A stretch of 64,000 bases of DNA, taken from contig CAWJMN010000001.1 in assembly GCA_963844055.1 (NCBI GenBank), forward strand, positions 992,001 through 1,056,000, written 5' to 3'. The stretch is from CAWJMN01 sp963844055. Lineage in GTDB: Bacteria > Planctomycetota > Planctomycetia > Pirellulales > Pirellulaceae. The position numbers and the translations under genes are program-made. Position 1 is the stretch's first letter. Every line of letters begins with the position of its first letter. The notes under the pieces are model-generated. The model saw nothing but the letters and a program-made list of their open reading frames with translations, was not told the DNA's origin and did not search any database. Shown piece after piece: positions 40,188 to 50,137 of this stretch.

Positions 40188-41840
40188 TTAGGATGCCGTT
40201 TCGCTGTTGGCTTCCGAACGGATCAGCTGCAGCTGTTCGCCATCATGCAAGTATCCACGGTTACCACCCGCACCGATCGAGGCTTCGAGTGCTCCCTTGA
40301 CTCGCTGGAACATCAGTTGAGCATCGTCCGCTGGAACGCAGGCACTGGTTCCCACGCTGATGGTGAAGCGAATCGGGCCACGTGAGCTGGGAAGCTCGTA
40401 CGCAGCGACCGTCTTGCGGAGGTGTTCACCAACGACCCGAGCTGCATCAATTCCATGAGCACTTGGCAGCATCAGTGCAAAGCCACAATGGCCGACGCGA
40501 ATCAGTTGATCCATGTCACGCATGTTGGCACGGAGGAACTGCGAAGTTACCTTTAACACGGTTTCTCCCACCGCTTGACCATAGTCGGCTTCGAGCTGAA
40601 CAAAGTTGTCAAGCTGAGCGAAGATGATCGAGAAGGTGGAGGAGTCGCGTTTGGTTTCTGCAATGCGACGTTCGATGTTGCCGCGGAAGTTCACGTCAAG
40701 TTGTTGATATTCAGAAAAGCCGATAAGCGGGCTCTTTTCAGGAGGCAGACAATAGGTGCGAGGAGCCGCAGGTGCTTCCGAGCGAGGAGCTTGGGCAGCA
40801 TCTCGGCGAATCTCTGCCGTCTTGCCTTCGCTGGTATTGCGAGTTGGCGTCATGGCAGGAGCTGGCTCACTGGCTACTGGCTTAACCAAGATGGATTGGT
40901 CACCATCATGGAAGTGTGTACAGTTCCGTCCGGCAGCCTTCGAAACATACAGAGCTTGGTCAGCACGCTTAAAGAGTTGCGATTGATCTTCACCAATTCG
41001 CAGTTCGGCAATGCCGGCACTAGCGGTGACAGAGAGTTGCTTCCCTTCAAACAAAACCGATCCCTTTTGCAATGCAGCGCGAATCTCGTCGAGCTTGTTC
41101 ATGCAAAGTTCGGCAGGTTCCCCTGGTGCAACCACCGAGAATTCTTCACCGCCATAGCGGGCGACGGTCATGGTGTCGTCACAGGCCTGCTTGAGCGTGT
41201 TGGCGACGTACTTGAGGACTTCGTCACCTGCCAAGTGGCCGTGGGTATCATTAAACTTCTTGAAATGATCGATGTCGATCAACATCGTCGAGAAGGGACG
41301 CCCCTTCTGTTGGAAGTCGGTTACGTACCGTTTCATCTGCATGTCGAGGGCACGACGATTCGTCAGCTTGGTGAGCGGATCGGTCAGTGCGGCCTGGGTT
41401 TGTGTTTGCAATTCGCGCTGTTGTGCTTGGAGCTTGAGTTCGGAAGTCTCCAAGCGGCTTTGCATGGCCCGGTTGGATTCGACGAGCTTGGCCACGATCA
41501 GCACAACGGACTTGGTGTCGCCATTTTCTAGCGACGTGAGTTCCTTGTTGATCTCGGTGACTTGGCCGGTGTGGTGGTGCAAGCTGGAGGTGACGTTTTC
41601 CGTCAATTCCAACAGCTTCGTCACAATCTCCATCGTGGATTGTGAAGTGGGCTCCGTCACGGGAGTTGCCTGCGCGGTTGGTGCGGCAGGAGCGGCTGCA
41701 CTGGCAGCGGCGGGAGCTTCTGGGGTAGCGGTAACGGGGCCCTCAGCAGGAACGACTTGGCTGCGTAAGACCCAGCCAAGGATCGCACCGGCGATTCCCG
41801 TACCAATCGAAACACCAACGAGTAATCCAAACGTGATCAT
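40188..41840 (-). CDS. Membrane-anchored double-GGDEF protein
   Basis: A 550-residue protein with a transmembrane helix at 4-26 and an Ala/Pro-rich linker at ~33-66. A coiled coil (~80-150, LELTENVTSSLHHHTGQVTEINKEL) precedes the first GGDEF domain (~150-315; LTDPLTKLTNRRALD, DIDHFKKFNDTHGHLAGDEVL, RYGGEEF near 228). That GGEEF signature is intact, predicting diguanylate cyclase activity. The second domain (~370-535) keeps the fold (FSIIFAQLDNF, GRxTISVG-like RFTISVGTSA) but reads GHCGF in place of GGDEF, so it is presumably regulatory or GTP-binding. The c-di-GMP output is unknown. The ATG is at 41838-41840. Confidence 0.85.
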   Translation of the reverse strand: MITFGLLVGVSIGTGIAGAILGWVLRSQVVPAEGPVTATPEAPAAASAAAPAAPTAQATPVTEPTSQSTMEIVTKLLELTENVTSSLHHHTGQVTEINKELTSLENGDTKSVVLIVAKLVESNRAMQSRLETSELKLQAQQRELQTQTQAALTDPLTKLTNRRALDMQMKRYVTDFQQKGRPFSTMLIDIDHFKKFNDTHGHLAGDEVLKYVANTLKQACDDTMTVARYGGEEFSVVAPGEPAELCMNKLDEIRAALQKGSVLFEGKQLSVTASAGIAELRIGEDQSQLFKRADQALYVSKAAGRNCTHFHDGDQSILVKPVASEPAPAMTPTRNTSEGKTAEIRRDAAQAPRSEAPAAPRTYCLPPEKSPLIGFSEYQQLDVNFRGNIERRIAETKRDSSTFSIIFAQLDNFVQLEADYGQAVGETVLKVTSQFLRANMRDMDQLIRVGHCGFALMLPSAHGIDAARVVGEHLRKTVAAYELPSSRGPIRFTISVGTSACVPADDAQLMFQRVKGALEASIGAGGNRGYLHDGEQLQLIRSEANSETAS

Positions 41841-42230
41841 AGGACTTGCGGTTCTCTAAAACGTGCCCCTAACACACAACTGGAAGTCGGTATGATGCTT
41901 GTTGCCCGGCTGAAACAGCGTCGAACGCCTGAATTAACCCATGCATCCCAAAGACTAAAAAATGATTCTGTCAACAGATACGCCACAGAGATTGGCGGTC
42001 AAACAAGAATGCAAAGAATCCTTGCGGATAGCGCTTTTCCCAAATGGCAATTTCCTTCTCCAGCGTGAGATTTACGGGTTGTAGCGACGATATGGCCTGT
42101 TTAGAGGATGCCAGGGGCTTCTTCCCCTGTTACAAAACCTGTGGGGCGATGGCAAAATGGCCGGTAGATCGAATTGGATGGGGTTTGGGCTCGATTATGG
42201 CGTGGCGTGGGGAGTGAGGTTTAAGAGGCG
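41841..42230. other. Divergent intergenic region, no gene seen
   Basis: 390 bp between the leftward GGDEF gene and rightward recG. It is expected to carry both promoters. I see no coding frame, hairpin with T-tail or clear operator. Confidence 0.4.
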
Positions 42231-44336
42231 ATGACGAGCGATTCCGAAAGAACGCCGGCCGAGGCACTGGGGACCCCCGTGCAGTACCTCAAAGGGGTAG
42301 GCCCCCAGCGGCAACCGCTTTTTGAACGGCTGGAACTGTTTTACGCCCGCGACATCCTCTTTTTCTTTCCCCGCAGTTATCAGGATATGAGCGAACTGCG
42401 GGAGATCTCGCAGCTTCAAGAGCGTCAGCCCGCCAGTGTGAGTGGGATTATTGAAGAAGTCGACCTTCGCAGTACGGGTCCTGGTAAATCGATACTGGGG
42501 GTGCTCATTCGCTGTGGCACCCAGTTCCTGCGGGCGATCTGGTTCAACCAGTCTTTCATGCGTGAGAAGATGCAGGTGGGGCGTCGGGTGCTGGTTTCGG
42601 GGGACCCTAAGTTGCAAGGGGTTCGCTGGGAAATGGTTCACCCCCGGGTGGAGTTCCTCTCTGACGATGAAGACGTTCCCTCGGGGCGAATCCTGCCGGT
42701 CTACTCCTTGACCGAAGGTGTCAATCAAACCCAGATGCGGCGGATCGTGGCAGGGGTGGTGCAGACCCATACCGAGTATGTGGAGGAAGTCTTTCCTGAA
42801 GAGTTTCTGGATCAGCACCGTCTTTGGCCGATTCGAGCGGCATTGCCACAAATTCATACTCCGACCGATGAAACAAGTTTGGAGCAAGCGCGGCGGCGGT
42901 TCATCTTTCAGGAGTTGTTGGTTTTGCAGCTTGCGCTAGTGATACGCCGTTGGCGACTGGAGCATCAACGACGTGCGCCGGAGCTGCCTGTTTCTGCGCG
43001 GATTGATGCCCGCATTACCCGGCTGTTTCCGTTTGAGCTGACGCCTGGGCAGCGAAAAGCGATTGACGAAATATCGCAAGATATGGCGCGCCCCTTTCCC
43101 ATGAATCGCCTGTTGCAAGGTGACGTTGGCAGTGGCAAAACGGTTGTCGCCATGTATGCCATGTTATTGGCCGTTGCGCATGGCTATCAGGCGGCGCTGA
43201 TGGCCCCCACGGAAATCTTGGCAAGGCAGCATGTGAAGACCCTAGAAAAGAGCTTGGCTGCCAGCAAGGTGCGGATTGGGTTACTAACGGGATCACTATC
43301 GGCAGCCGAAAAGAAAGAAGTGCTCGATAAGGTGGCAGCGGGCGAGCTGGATATTGTTGTGGGCACCCATGCGGTGACTTTTGCTGTGGCAAAGTCTGGA
43401 GTGGAGTTTGCCAAATTGGGCCTCGTGGTGATTGATGAACAGCACAAGTTTGGCGTGCGCCAGCGAGCAGCACTCAAAAAAGCAGGGGTCGATCCGCACT
43501 ACCTGGTGATGACGGCCACGCCGATTCCACGCACGATGACCATGACGATGTTTGGCGATTTGGAAACCTCATCCTTACGAGAAGCTCCTCCCGGCCGACA
43601 AAAAGTGCATTCCTATTGGGCGCAAGAGGCGCAGCGGTTGCGGTGGTGGCAGTTTTTCCGGCGCAAGCTGGATGAAGGTCGACAAGGATACGTGATTGCT
43701 CCACTGGTCGAAGAGACCGAATCGGTGGAAGCGGCCAATGTTCAGCAGACGCTGGATGTTTTGTCTCGGGGCGAACTCTCGGCTTATCGACTGGGGATGG
43801 TGCATGGCCGGATGACCCCAATCGAAAAAGAGGGGGCGATGGAAGCCTTTTATCGTGGGCGGACGCAAGTGCTGGTCGCCACCAGCGTGGTCGAAGTGGG
43901 AGTGGATGTTCCTAATGCGACGCTGATGACCATCGAAGGGGGCGAGCGGTTTGGTCTGGCACAACTGCATCAGCTTCGTGGGCGGATTAGCCGTGGCAGC
44001 CATCCAGGATATCTCTGTGTGTTTGCCAGCCCTGCGACGGATGAATCGGTAAAACGGCTTGATGCGTTTACCAAGTCGACCGATGGTTTTGAGTTGGCGG
44101 AAATTGACTTTCAATTGCGCGGCCCGGGAGATTTGTTCGGCACGCGTCAGCATGGACTTCCGCCGCTACGAATTGCTGATTTGCAGCGAGATGGTGCTGT
44201 GGTGGAAGAGGCCCGTGCGGCCGCACAGGATTTGATTAACCAAGATCCCGATTTACTGCGTCCTGAGTATGCTCGCCTGAGGCGGATGGTGCTGCATCGC
44301 TATGGCGAGGCACTTGACCTGGGGGATGTGGGCTAA
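42231..44336 (+). CDS. recG: ATP-dependent DNA helicase RecG
   Basis: A 701-residue protein matching RecG, which drives fork regression and branch migration in recombination and repair. An N-terminal wedge/OB domain (~15-200) has LKGVGPQRQPLFERL and DILFFFPRSYQD. Walker A LLQGDVGSGKTVVAMYA is near 294-310, the DExH-type box DEQHKFGVRQR near 400, and MTATPIPRTMTMTMFGDL near 425. The C-terminal helicase half has TSVVEVGVDVPNAT and HQLRGRISRGSHPGYL. The length equals typical RecG (~690-700). The ATG has AAGAGGCG upstream. Confidence 0.95.
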   Translation: MTSDSERTPAEALGTPVQYLKGVGPQRQPLFERLELFYARDILFFFPRSYQDMSELREISQLQERQPASVSGIIEEVDLRSTGPGKSILGVLIRCGTQFLRAIWFNQSFMREKMQVGRRVLVSGDPKLQGVRWEMVHPRVEFLSDDEDVPSGRILPVYSLTEGVNQTQMRRIVAGVVQTHTEYVEEVFPEEFLDQHRLWPIRAALPQIHTPTDETSLEQARRRFIFQELLVLQLALVIRRWRLEHQRRAPELPVSARIDARITRLFPFELTPGQRKAIDEISQDMARPFPMNRLLQGDVGSGKTVVAMYAMLLAVAHGYQAALMAPTEILARQHVKTLEKSLAASKVRIGLLTGSLSAAEKKEVLDKVAAGELDIVVGTHAVTFAVAKSGVEFAKLGLVVIDEQHKFGVRQRAALKKAGVDPHYLVMTATPIPRTMTMTMFGDLETSSLREAPPGRQKVHSYWAQEAQRLRWWQFFRRKLDEGRQGYVIAPLVEETESVEAANVQQTLDVLSRGELSAYRLGMVHGRMTPIEKEGAMEAFYRGRTQVLVATSVVEVGVDVPNATLMTIEGGERFGLAQLHQLRGRISRGSHPGYLCVFASPATDESVKRLDAFTKSTDGFELAEIDFQLRGPGDLFGTRQHGLPPLRIADLQRDGAVVEEARAAAQDLINQDPDLLRPEYARLRRMVLHRYGEALDLGDVG

Positions 44337-44503
44337 ATCGGGACGGAATTTCGGCTTTGGTGGCGACTCCATTGATTGTTTGCAGGTGCGCCCGAGTCTA
44401 AACTAAGAGGCGATTACTCTCCATGCAGTTTTCATGCATTGGAGTGTGACGTACCTACCGAATATTTTCCTTCCTCCCACCTGCTCTACAAAAAGGCGAT
44501 GTG

Positions 44504-45250
44504 ATGCGCATTTTCTGGAACCTCTCCAAAGTCTGTTGCGTTTGGGCCCTTACCGGTTTAGCAATGATGCCGTCACTTCCGACGGCTGTACAGGCAGAAG
44601 TCCCGGTCGTTTCCAAGGAAGACATTGCAGGAACAAGTCCGGGCTTTCAAGACTTGACCTTGAACGATTTTGAAAACGTCAATTGCGACGACAATACCTG
44701 GACCTTCAAGGATGGCATGTTCCATTGCACGGGGCAGCCAGTGGGTGTGATTCGCAGCAAAAAGCAAATCAAGGATTTTGAGCTTGTCGTCGATTGGCGG
44801 CATCTCAAGTCGGGCGGTAACTCTGGCGTCTTCTGCTGGGTTCCTCCCAAGTCGCTGGAAGGTCTGAAGAAGGGGGGCTTGCCACATGGAATTGAAGTGC
44901 AGGTTCTCGACCATGGTTATGCCGAACAGTACGAAAAGTCGACTGGCAAGAAGCCCGATTGGTTTACCACCAATGGCGACGTCTTCCCCGTGGGTGTTTC
45001 GAAGATGAAGCCGTTCCCACCGGTTGCTCCAGATGGACGCCGTAGCTTCCCTACCAAAAACCTCAGCAAGGGTGTTGGTGAGTGGAACCACTACTACATT
45101 CGTGCGGTAAAGGGTGAAGTTCGCTTGTGGGTCAATGGTGAAATGGTTTCCGGCGGTGAAGGTTGCGATCCAGCGACTGGTTACCTATGCCTGGAATCGG
45201 AAGGTTCGCCGATTGAGTTCAAGGGCCTTCGCATCCGCGAACTTCCCTAG
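44504..45250 (+). CDS. Secreted DUF1080 (3-keto-disaccharide hydrolase-type) protein
   Basis: A 248-residue exported protein. Signal peptide 1-31 ends AVQAEV. The mature part is a single LamG/concanavalin-like jelly roll of DUF1080: NDFENVNCDDNTWTFKDGMFHCTGQP, FELVVDWRHLKSGGNSGVFCWVP, GIEVQVLDHGYAEQY, WNHYYIRAVKGEVRLWVNGE and IEFKGLRIRELP. Family members bind or cleave oxidised glycosides. The ATG at 44504 has AAGG seven bases upstream; the GTG at 44501 is an alternative. A strong terminator follows, separating it from the cytochrome/DUF1549 gene. Confidence 0.85.
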   Translation: MRIFWNLSKVCCVWALTGLAMMPSLPTAVQAEVPVVSKEDIAGTSPGFQDLTLNDFENVNCDDNTWTFKDGMFHCTGQPVGVIRSKKQIKDFELVVDWRHLKSGGNSGVFCWVPPKSLEGLKKGGLPHGIEVQVLDHGYAEQYEKSTGKKPDWFTTNGDVFPVGVSKMKPFPPVAPDGRRSFPTKNLSKGVGEWNHYYIRAVKGEVRLWVNGEMVSGGEGCDPATGYLCLESEGSPIEFKGLRIRELP

Positions 45251-45277
45251 TGCTTGTTTGAGGTTTCCGTTTGCGAT

Positions 45278-45318
45278 GAGAGGGGCTTGCTGGTCAGTAT
45301 GCCCCTCTCTTGTTTTTT
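45278..45318 (+). terminator. Rho-independent terminator after the DUF1080 gene
   Basis: Nine-base arms GAGAGGGGC and GCCCCTCTC flank a 14-base loop and are followed by TTGTTTTTT. Orientation matches the DUF1080 gene ending at 45250. Confidence 0.85.
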
Positions 45319-45366
45319 CTGGACTGCTGCAGTTTCGATTGCGGCAGTCGATCTAGTGGCTGAAAT

Positions 45367-48213
45367 ATGAATTACCATTTGTCGGCACTATGCCACTTTG
45401 CTTGGGTCTGCTTGATGGTGCCGGCCGTCGTGCAGGCGAGCGACTATGCAAAAATGGTACATGATACGCCAGGACTTTTAGCTCATTATCGCTTTGAAGA
45501 GGAAGTTGCCGTCGACGCAAGCGTTCCTCGGAAGTTAAGTGACGCTTCGAGCGGCCAGCCAACGGCCGAGGTCAAAGGGGAAGTCAAAGCGGGCGTTGCG
45601 TCAGCCTATCCGTCGCTGGGGAAAGCCCTGCAGTTAAATTCAGGTGGGCATTTGCGATTGCCGGAATTTGGCACGCATACGGCCGTGTCTGTGGAAATGT
45701 GGCTCAAGGTGACCAAGCCACCGGTAGAAGGGATTGCGGGACTTTATGCGGCCGATGGCTGGATTTCGCAGTTCCTGCACTTCAACCTGAAATCTAACGG
45801 CGCGATTGAAATTGCTATCAATGGCGTAAATGGCTTTCCCAATTCGGAAGGAGAGGTTGTCACGCCGGGGCAGTGGTCGCATCTTGTAATTACCTACGAT
45901 CAGGCGACGGGACTACAGCAGCTTTATCGCAATGGCCGGATGGTGATGGAGGTTGTGGCAGATCCTCGCCCGGCCGTTCATCTGGTTCCCGCTTCCGTTG
46001 GGATGTGGGTCAATGGCAACCCTTCGCGTCCCTTGGCGGCCGAGATTGATGAAGTGGCGGTCTATGCTACGGCGCTAACTTCAGGACAGGTTCGCGCCCA
46101 CTTTAGTACTGCTAAAGGTATCAAGACGACTCCGGTGGATTTCGCCCGCGAAGTTCAGCCGATCTTTGCCAAGCACTGTGTGCAGTGCCATGGTAGCGAG
46201 ACACAGGAAAATCAATTGCGGCTGGATGTTCGGGACTGGGCCCAGCGTGGCGGCGAATCGGGTGAGCCCGCTTTTGTTCCCTATGATGCCGACAACAGCC
46301 ATCTGATTCAATTGGTCACCTCGACGGATCAAGAGATGGCCATGCCTCCTGAAGGAGAGCGGCTTTCGGAGAAAGAAGTGGCCGTCCTGCGAAATTGGAT
46401 TGACCAAGGGGCACCATGGCCTGACGCTTTGGCCGGTCATGCGGAAATTGAAAAAGTCACCACTAAACATTGGTCGTTTCAGCCGATCCAAAAGCACCTG
46501 CCGCCAGCCAGCGAAGATCCCTTTGTAAAGGGTGGCAATGCGATCGATGCATTTGTCTTAGCTAAGCTTCACGACAAGGGACTTACTCCATCGCCAGAGG
46601 CCGACAAGCGGACGCTAATCCGCCGGTTGTACCTCGATGTGCATGGCCTTCCGCCATCACCACAGCAAGTGCAGCAGTTTATCGATGACAACTCGAGCGA
46701 TGCTTGGCCCAAGCTTGTCGATGAGGTGCTAAAAAGCCCCCGCTATGGCGAACGCTGGGCATCGCATTGGCTGGATGTGGTTCGCTTTGGAGATACGCAT
46801 GGCTTTGAAGTGAATACGCCGCGCGAGAGTGCTTGGCCCTATCGTGACTATGTCATCAAGAGCTTCAATGAGGATAAACCCTACAGCCAGTTCATCCAGG
46901 AACAGATTGCAGGAGATCAGTTGGGCGTTGATGCGGCCACGGGATTTCTGGTTGCAGCGCCGGCACTTTTACCGGGACAGATCGGCCGTGACTTGGCTTC
47001 GATTCGTCTTGCTCGAGCGGATGAATTGCATGAAGTGATTGTTAGTGTCGGCGCTGGCGTGATGGGGCTGACCGTCGGCTGTGCCCGTTGCCACAATCAT
47101 AAGTTTGATCCGATTTCGCAGCGTGACTACTACCAAATGCAGGCGTTTTTCACCGGCCTACGATCTGGGAATCGTCCGCTTCGCAATCCGGCCGAAGTCA
47201 AGCTGTCCGAAGACTCGCCGGTTGTCGCCAAAGAGGTGTTCGGCGGCAATTTCACGTCGCCAGAGCCTGCCTATCGACTGTATCGTGGTGATCCATCGCA
47301 GCGACGCGAACGAGTTCCGCCTGAAGCGCCCGCCGTGTTTGGTTCGCTGTCGCTAAAACCCGGTGCAACGGAGGCAGAGCGTCGTCTTGCACTGGCGCAG
47401 TGGCTGACATCACCTTCGCATCCTCTAACGAGTCGGGTGATCGTCAATCGTGTATGGCAGCATCACTTTGGCGTGGGGATTGTCGCCACACCGTCTGATT
47501 TTGGAGCGATGGGATTTGCGCCAACGCATCCCGAGCTACTGGATTATTTGGCCGCCACGTTTCTAGAGCAGAATGGTTCACTGAAGCAACTGCATCGTAG
47601 GATCTTGCTGTCGAGTACCTATCGTCAGTCAAGCAAGCCGCAGGAAGATGTACTAGCCAAGGATGCGACCAGCCAGTATTTGTGGCGGTTTCCCCCACGC
47701 CGCATGGAGATGGAGCCGATTCGGGATTCGATCTTGGCCGTCTCTGGGGCGCTAGATCTTACGCCGGGTGGCCCCGGATTTTTGGTGTTTAAGCCCAATA
47801 CCAACTACGTTCGTGTTTACGATGCCAAAGAAGAATGGGGCCCGGGCGATTGGCGACGAATGATCTATGCCCACCGTGTGCGTATGGCGCAAGATGGCGT
47901 GTTTGGAGCATTCGATTGTCCGGACGCCGGCCAGCCTCAGCCCCGCCGAAGTCGCTCTACGACGGCGATACAGGCCCTGAATCTGTTTAATAGCACCTTT
48001 ATCAAGCAGCAGGCCGACCTTTTGGCGGAACGTGCCAAAAAAGAGGCTGGCGATGATTTGGCCGCGCAAGTGAAGCAGTTATTCGTATTGGCTTTTACGC
48101 GTGAACCGTCGCCCGAAGAGCTGGAAGGTTCTTTGGAGGTGGCCCGAGAGTTTGGCACGTCGGCCGTTGCACGTGCGATTTTTAATAGCAGTGAATTCCT
48201 GTTTCTCCCTTAA
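45367..48213 (+). CDS. Planctomycete LamG / cytochrome C / DUF1549 / DUF1553 protein
   Basis: A 948-residue exported protein (signal 1-24, MVPAVVQASD). In order: LamG domain (~35-240), planctomycete cytochrome C domain with haem site KHCVQCHGSE near 268, DUF1549 (~390-600; IDAFVLAKLHDKGLTPSPEADKR, RYGERWASHWLDVVRFGDT) and DUF1553 (~660-930; SRVIVNRVWQHHFGVGIV, RRILLSSTYRQSS). CxxCH implies covalent haem in the periplasm. The family is tied to polysaccharide-degradation loci, but its reaction is not established. It is translationally close to the DUF1501 gene, eight bases apart, a pairing typical of planctomycetes. Confidence 0.92.
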   Translation: MNYHLSALCHFAWVCLMVPAVVQASDYAKMVHDTPGLLAHYRFEEEVAVDASVPRKLSDASSGQPTAEVKGEVKAGVASAYPSLGKALQLNSGGHLRLPEFGTHTAVSVEMWLKVTKPPVEGIAGLYAADGWISQFLHFNLKSNGAIEIAINGVNGFPNSEGEVVTPGQWSHLVITYDQATGLQQLYRNGRMVMEVVADPRPAVHLVPASVGMWVNGNPSRPLAAEIDEVAVYATALTSGQVRAHFSTAKGIKTTPVDFAREVQPIFAKHCVQCHGSETQENQLRLDVRDWAQRGGESGEPAFVPYDADNSHLIQLVTSTDQEMAMPPEGERLSEKEVAVLRNWIDQGAPWPDALAGHAEIEKVTTKHWSFQPIQKHLPPASEDPFVKGGNAIDAFVLAKLHDKGLTPSPEADKRTLIRRLYLDVHGLPPSPQQVQQFIDDNSSDAWPKLVDEVLKSPRYGERWASHWLDVVRFGDTHGFEVNTPRESAWPYRDYVIKSFNEDKPYSQFIQEQIAGDQLGVDAATGFLVAAPALLPGQIGRDLASIRLARADELHEVIVSVGAGVMGLTVGCARCHNHKFDPISQRDYYQMQAFFTGLRSGNRPLRNPAEVKLSEDSPVVAKEVFGGNFTSPEPAYRLYRGDPSQRRERVPPEAPAVFGSLSLKPGATEAERRLALAQWLTSPSHPLTSRVIVNRVWQHHFGVGIVATPSDFGAMGFAPTHPELLDYLAATFLEQNGSLKQLHRRILLSSTYRQSSKPQEDVLAKDATSQYLWRFPPRRMEMEPIRDSILAVSGALDLTPGGPGFLVFKPNTNYVRVYDAKEEWGPGDWRRMIYAHRVRMAQDGVFGAFDCPDAGQPQPRRSRSTTAIQALNLFNSTFIKQQADLLAERAKKEAGDDLAAQVKQLFVLAFTREPSPEELEGSLEVAREFGTSAVARAIFNSSEFLFLP

Positions 48214-48221
48214 GTGCGCAC

Positions 48222-49694
48222 ATGGCCTATTCTCACTCCTCATTGCTTCACCGCCGTAGTTTCCTTGCGGAAACGACGACGGGTCTTAGCGCGATTGCCC
48301 TGGCTGCACTATTACAGCAAGATGGCTTGCTCGGTGCCGATGCTGCCACTCCGTATTCGCCACAGATCAATCCGGCCGCACCCCATGCTCCTAGGCAAGC
48401 ACCCATGCCCGCTAAGGCCAAGCAGGTGCTAATGATCTTCTGCTCTGGCGCGCTGTCCCATATGGACACCTTTGATTGGAAGCCCGAACTTGTCAAACGG
48501 GATGGCCAGATGATGCCCAACGGTGAGGCGGCCGTCACGTTTCAAGGGGAAAACGGAGCCATTGCCAAGCCGCTGTACGATTTTGTCCCGCGAGGCAAGT
48601 CGGGCAAAATGACGAGCACGCTGTTGCCGCATTTGGGAGAACTAGCCGACGACTTTTGCTTTTTGCACTCGATGACCACCAAGAGCAACACGCATGGGCC
48701 GGGCGAGAACTGCATGTCCACCGGTTTTGCGCTGGATGGCTTCCCTTCGATTGGTTCATGGTCGACCTATGCCCTGGGGAGTGAAAACCAAGAGCTACCG
48801 GCATTTGTCGCCATTCCTGATCCGCGCGGCGTGCCACAGGCAGGGGTGAATCACTGGGGGCCGGGATTCCTGCCTGCCGTTTTTCAAGGAACCGCCTTTA
48901 GCGCGCAGCGTCCCATCGCCAACCTTCAGCCCAGTGGTGGCGTAACCGAGGCGGAAGCCCGTGCAACCCGCAAGCTTTTGGCCAAGCTCAATGATGAGCA
49001 CCGCAAACAGTTTCCTGGCGATACGGAATTGGCGGCCCGCGTTGCCAGTTACGAACTTGCGGCACGGATGCAGCAGAGCATCCCTGAGGTAACCGACCTT
49101 TCGAGCGAGCCGGCCCAAGTATTGGCCGAATATGGCGCGGATGATTCGCAAAACATGGTCAAAGCGGGTTTTGCCAAAAACTGTTTGCTTGCCCGCCGTT
49201 TGCTAGAGCGTGGCGTCCGTTTTGTGCAGCTCTTTAGCGGTGCGTACGCGATGGGAGAAGGGATTGGCAACTGGGACGGCCATCGAAAGCTTAAGGAGCA
49301 ATACGACATTCACGGCGCCATCCTGGATCAGCCTGCGGCGGCCTTGCTGAAGGACCTAAAGCGTCGGGGAATGCTAAAAGATACGCTGGTGGTGTTTTGT
49401 ACGGAGTTCGGCCGGATGCCGATGTTCCAAAAGGGGGCAACTGGACGGGACCATAATCCGCTGGGCTTCACCACCATGCTGATGGGAGCGGGGGTGAAGG
49501 CTGGGTACAGCTATGGGGCGACGGATGACCTGGGCTATAAGGCGGTGGAGAAGGTTTTGTCGATCCACGACTTCCACGCGACCATTCTGCACTTGCTGGG
49601 CGTCGATCACACACGGCTCAGCTTCTATCACAATGGCATCCAGCGGCGACTTACCGATGTTCATGGACATGTGATCGAAGAGATCTTGGCGTAG
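48222..49694 (+). CDS. DUF1501 (sulfatase-like fold) protein
   Basis: A 490-residue protein with an apparent Tat signal, HRRSFLAETTTGLSAIALAALL. Conserved DUF1501 blocks are VLMIFCSGALSHMDTFDWKPEL, GPGENCMSTGFALDGFPSIGSW, LLERGVRFVQLFSGAY, and FCTEFGRMPMFQ with GRDHNPLGFTTMLMGAGVK. The fold resembles sulfatases/alkaline phosphatases, but the enzyme activity has not been shown. It is the second gene of a two-gene unit with the cytochrome C/DUF1549/DUF1553 protein and probably forms a periplasmic complex with it. Tat export would fit an already folded cofactor-bearing protein. Confidence 0.9.
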   Translation: MAYSHSSLLHRRSFLAETTTGLSAIALAALLQQDGLLGADAATPYSPQINPAAPHAPRQAPMPAKAKQVLMIFCSGALSHMDTFDWKPELVKRDGQMMPNGEAAVTFQGENGAIAKPLYDFVPRGKSGKMTSTLLPHLGELADDFCFLHSMTTKSNTHGPGENCMSTGFALDGFPSIGSWSTYALGSENQELPAFVAIPDPRGVPQAGVNHWGPGFLPAVFQGTAFSAQRPIANLQPSGGVTEAEARATRKLLAKLNDEHRKQFPGDTELAARVASYELAARMQQSIPEVTDLSSEPAQVLAEYGADDSQNMVKAGFAKNCLLARRLLERGVRFVQLFSGAYAMGEGIGNWDGHRKLKEQYDIHGAILDQPAAALLKDLKRRGMLKDTLVVFCTEFGRMPMFQKGATGRDHNPLGFTTMLMGAGVKAGYSYGATDDLGYKAVEKVLSIHDFHATILHLLGVDHTRLSFYHNGIQRRLTDVHGHVIEEILA

Positions 49695-49735
49695 GTGAAA
49701 TCCTAACAACCTTGATTGCGTAGAAACACTTTAGT

Positions 49736-50137
49736 CTACGTTCCCTTACATACCACCGTCTTCTTTAAGACTCCTTTGGCGTCATAGGTCTTCCAAGTTC
49801 CTACTTTCTTGTCGGCTTCGTATTTGCCTTCATCATAGAGTTTGCCGTTGGCTTGATATCGCTTCCAAACGCCATGCTTCTTTTCGTCTTTGAAGGAGCC
49901 GGTTTGCATGAGCTCGCCATTCTCGCGGTACCATTTCCAAAGCCCGACCATCTTGCCATCAACAAACTTGCCAGTTGCTTTGAGCTTGCCGTTGAGTAGA
50001 TAGTACTTCCAAACGCCGGTCTTTTGGCCAGCGGTGTATTTACCCACGCTGGCAAGGGAGCCATCTTTGAAGTACTCCTTCACAGTGCCGTTTTGAGGCT
50101 TTCCCTTGGCGTTGACTGGGCTTTGTGAACTCTTCAT
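49736..50137 (-). CDS. MORN-repeat (YwqK-like) protein
   Basis: A 133-residue soluble protein made almost entirely of six MORN/YwqK-type repeats of about 20 residues, each with G.W..Y...G.L...G.: YFKDGSLASVGKYTAGQKTG, WKYYLLNGKLKATGKFVDGK, WKWYRENGELMQTGSFKDEK, WKRYQANGKLYDEGKYEADK, WKTYDAKGVLKKT. Such repeats form elongated beta sheets; the family is sometimes labelled an antitoxin of the YwqK type, but no toxin is adjacent. The ATG at 50135-50137 follows GTGAGA and is preferred to a GTG at 50173. Confidence 0.75.
   Translation of the reverse strand: MKSSQSPVNAKGKPQNGTVKEYFKDGSLASVGKYTAGQKTGVWKYYLLNGKLKATGKFVDGKMVGLWKWYRENGELMQTGSFKDEKKHGVWKRYQANGKLYDEGKYEADKKVGTWKTYDAKGVLKKTVVCKGT

Noticed and set aside
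40575..41531. 318-codon open frame antisense to the double-GGDEF gene.
   Set aside because: Motifs on the minus strand are diagnostic for GGDEF; the plus frame is a shadow with no start signal or recognisable motif.
42195..42887. 230-codon frame antisense to recG.
   Set aside because: The plus-strand frame encodes unambiguous RecG; the antisense product is His/Pro/Arg-rich low-complexity sequence as expected of a shadow.
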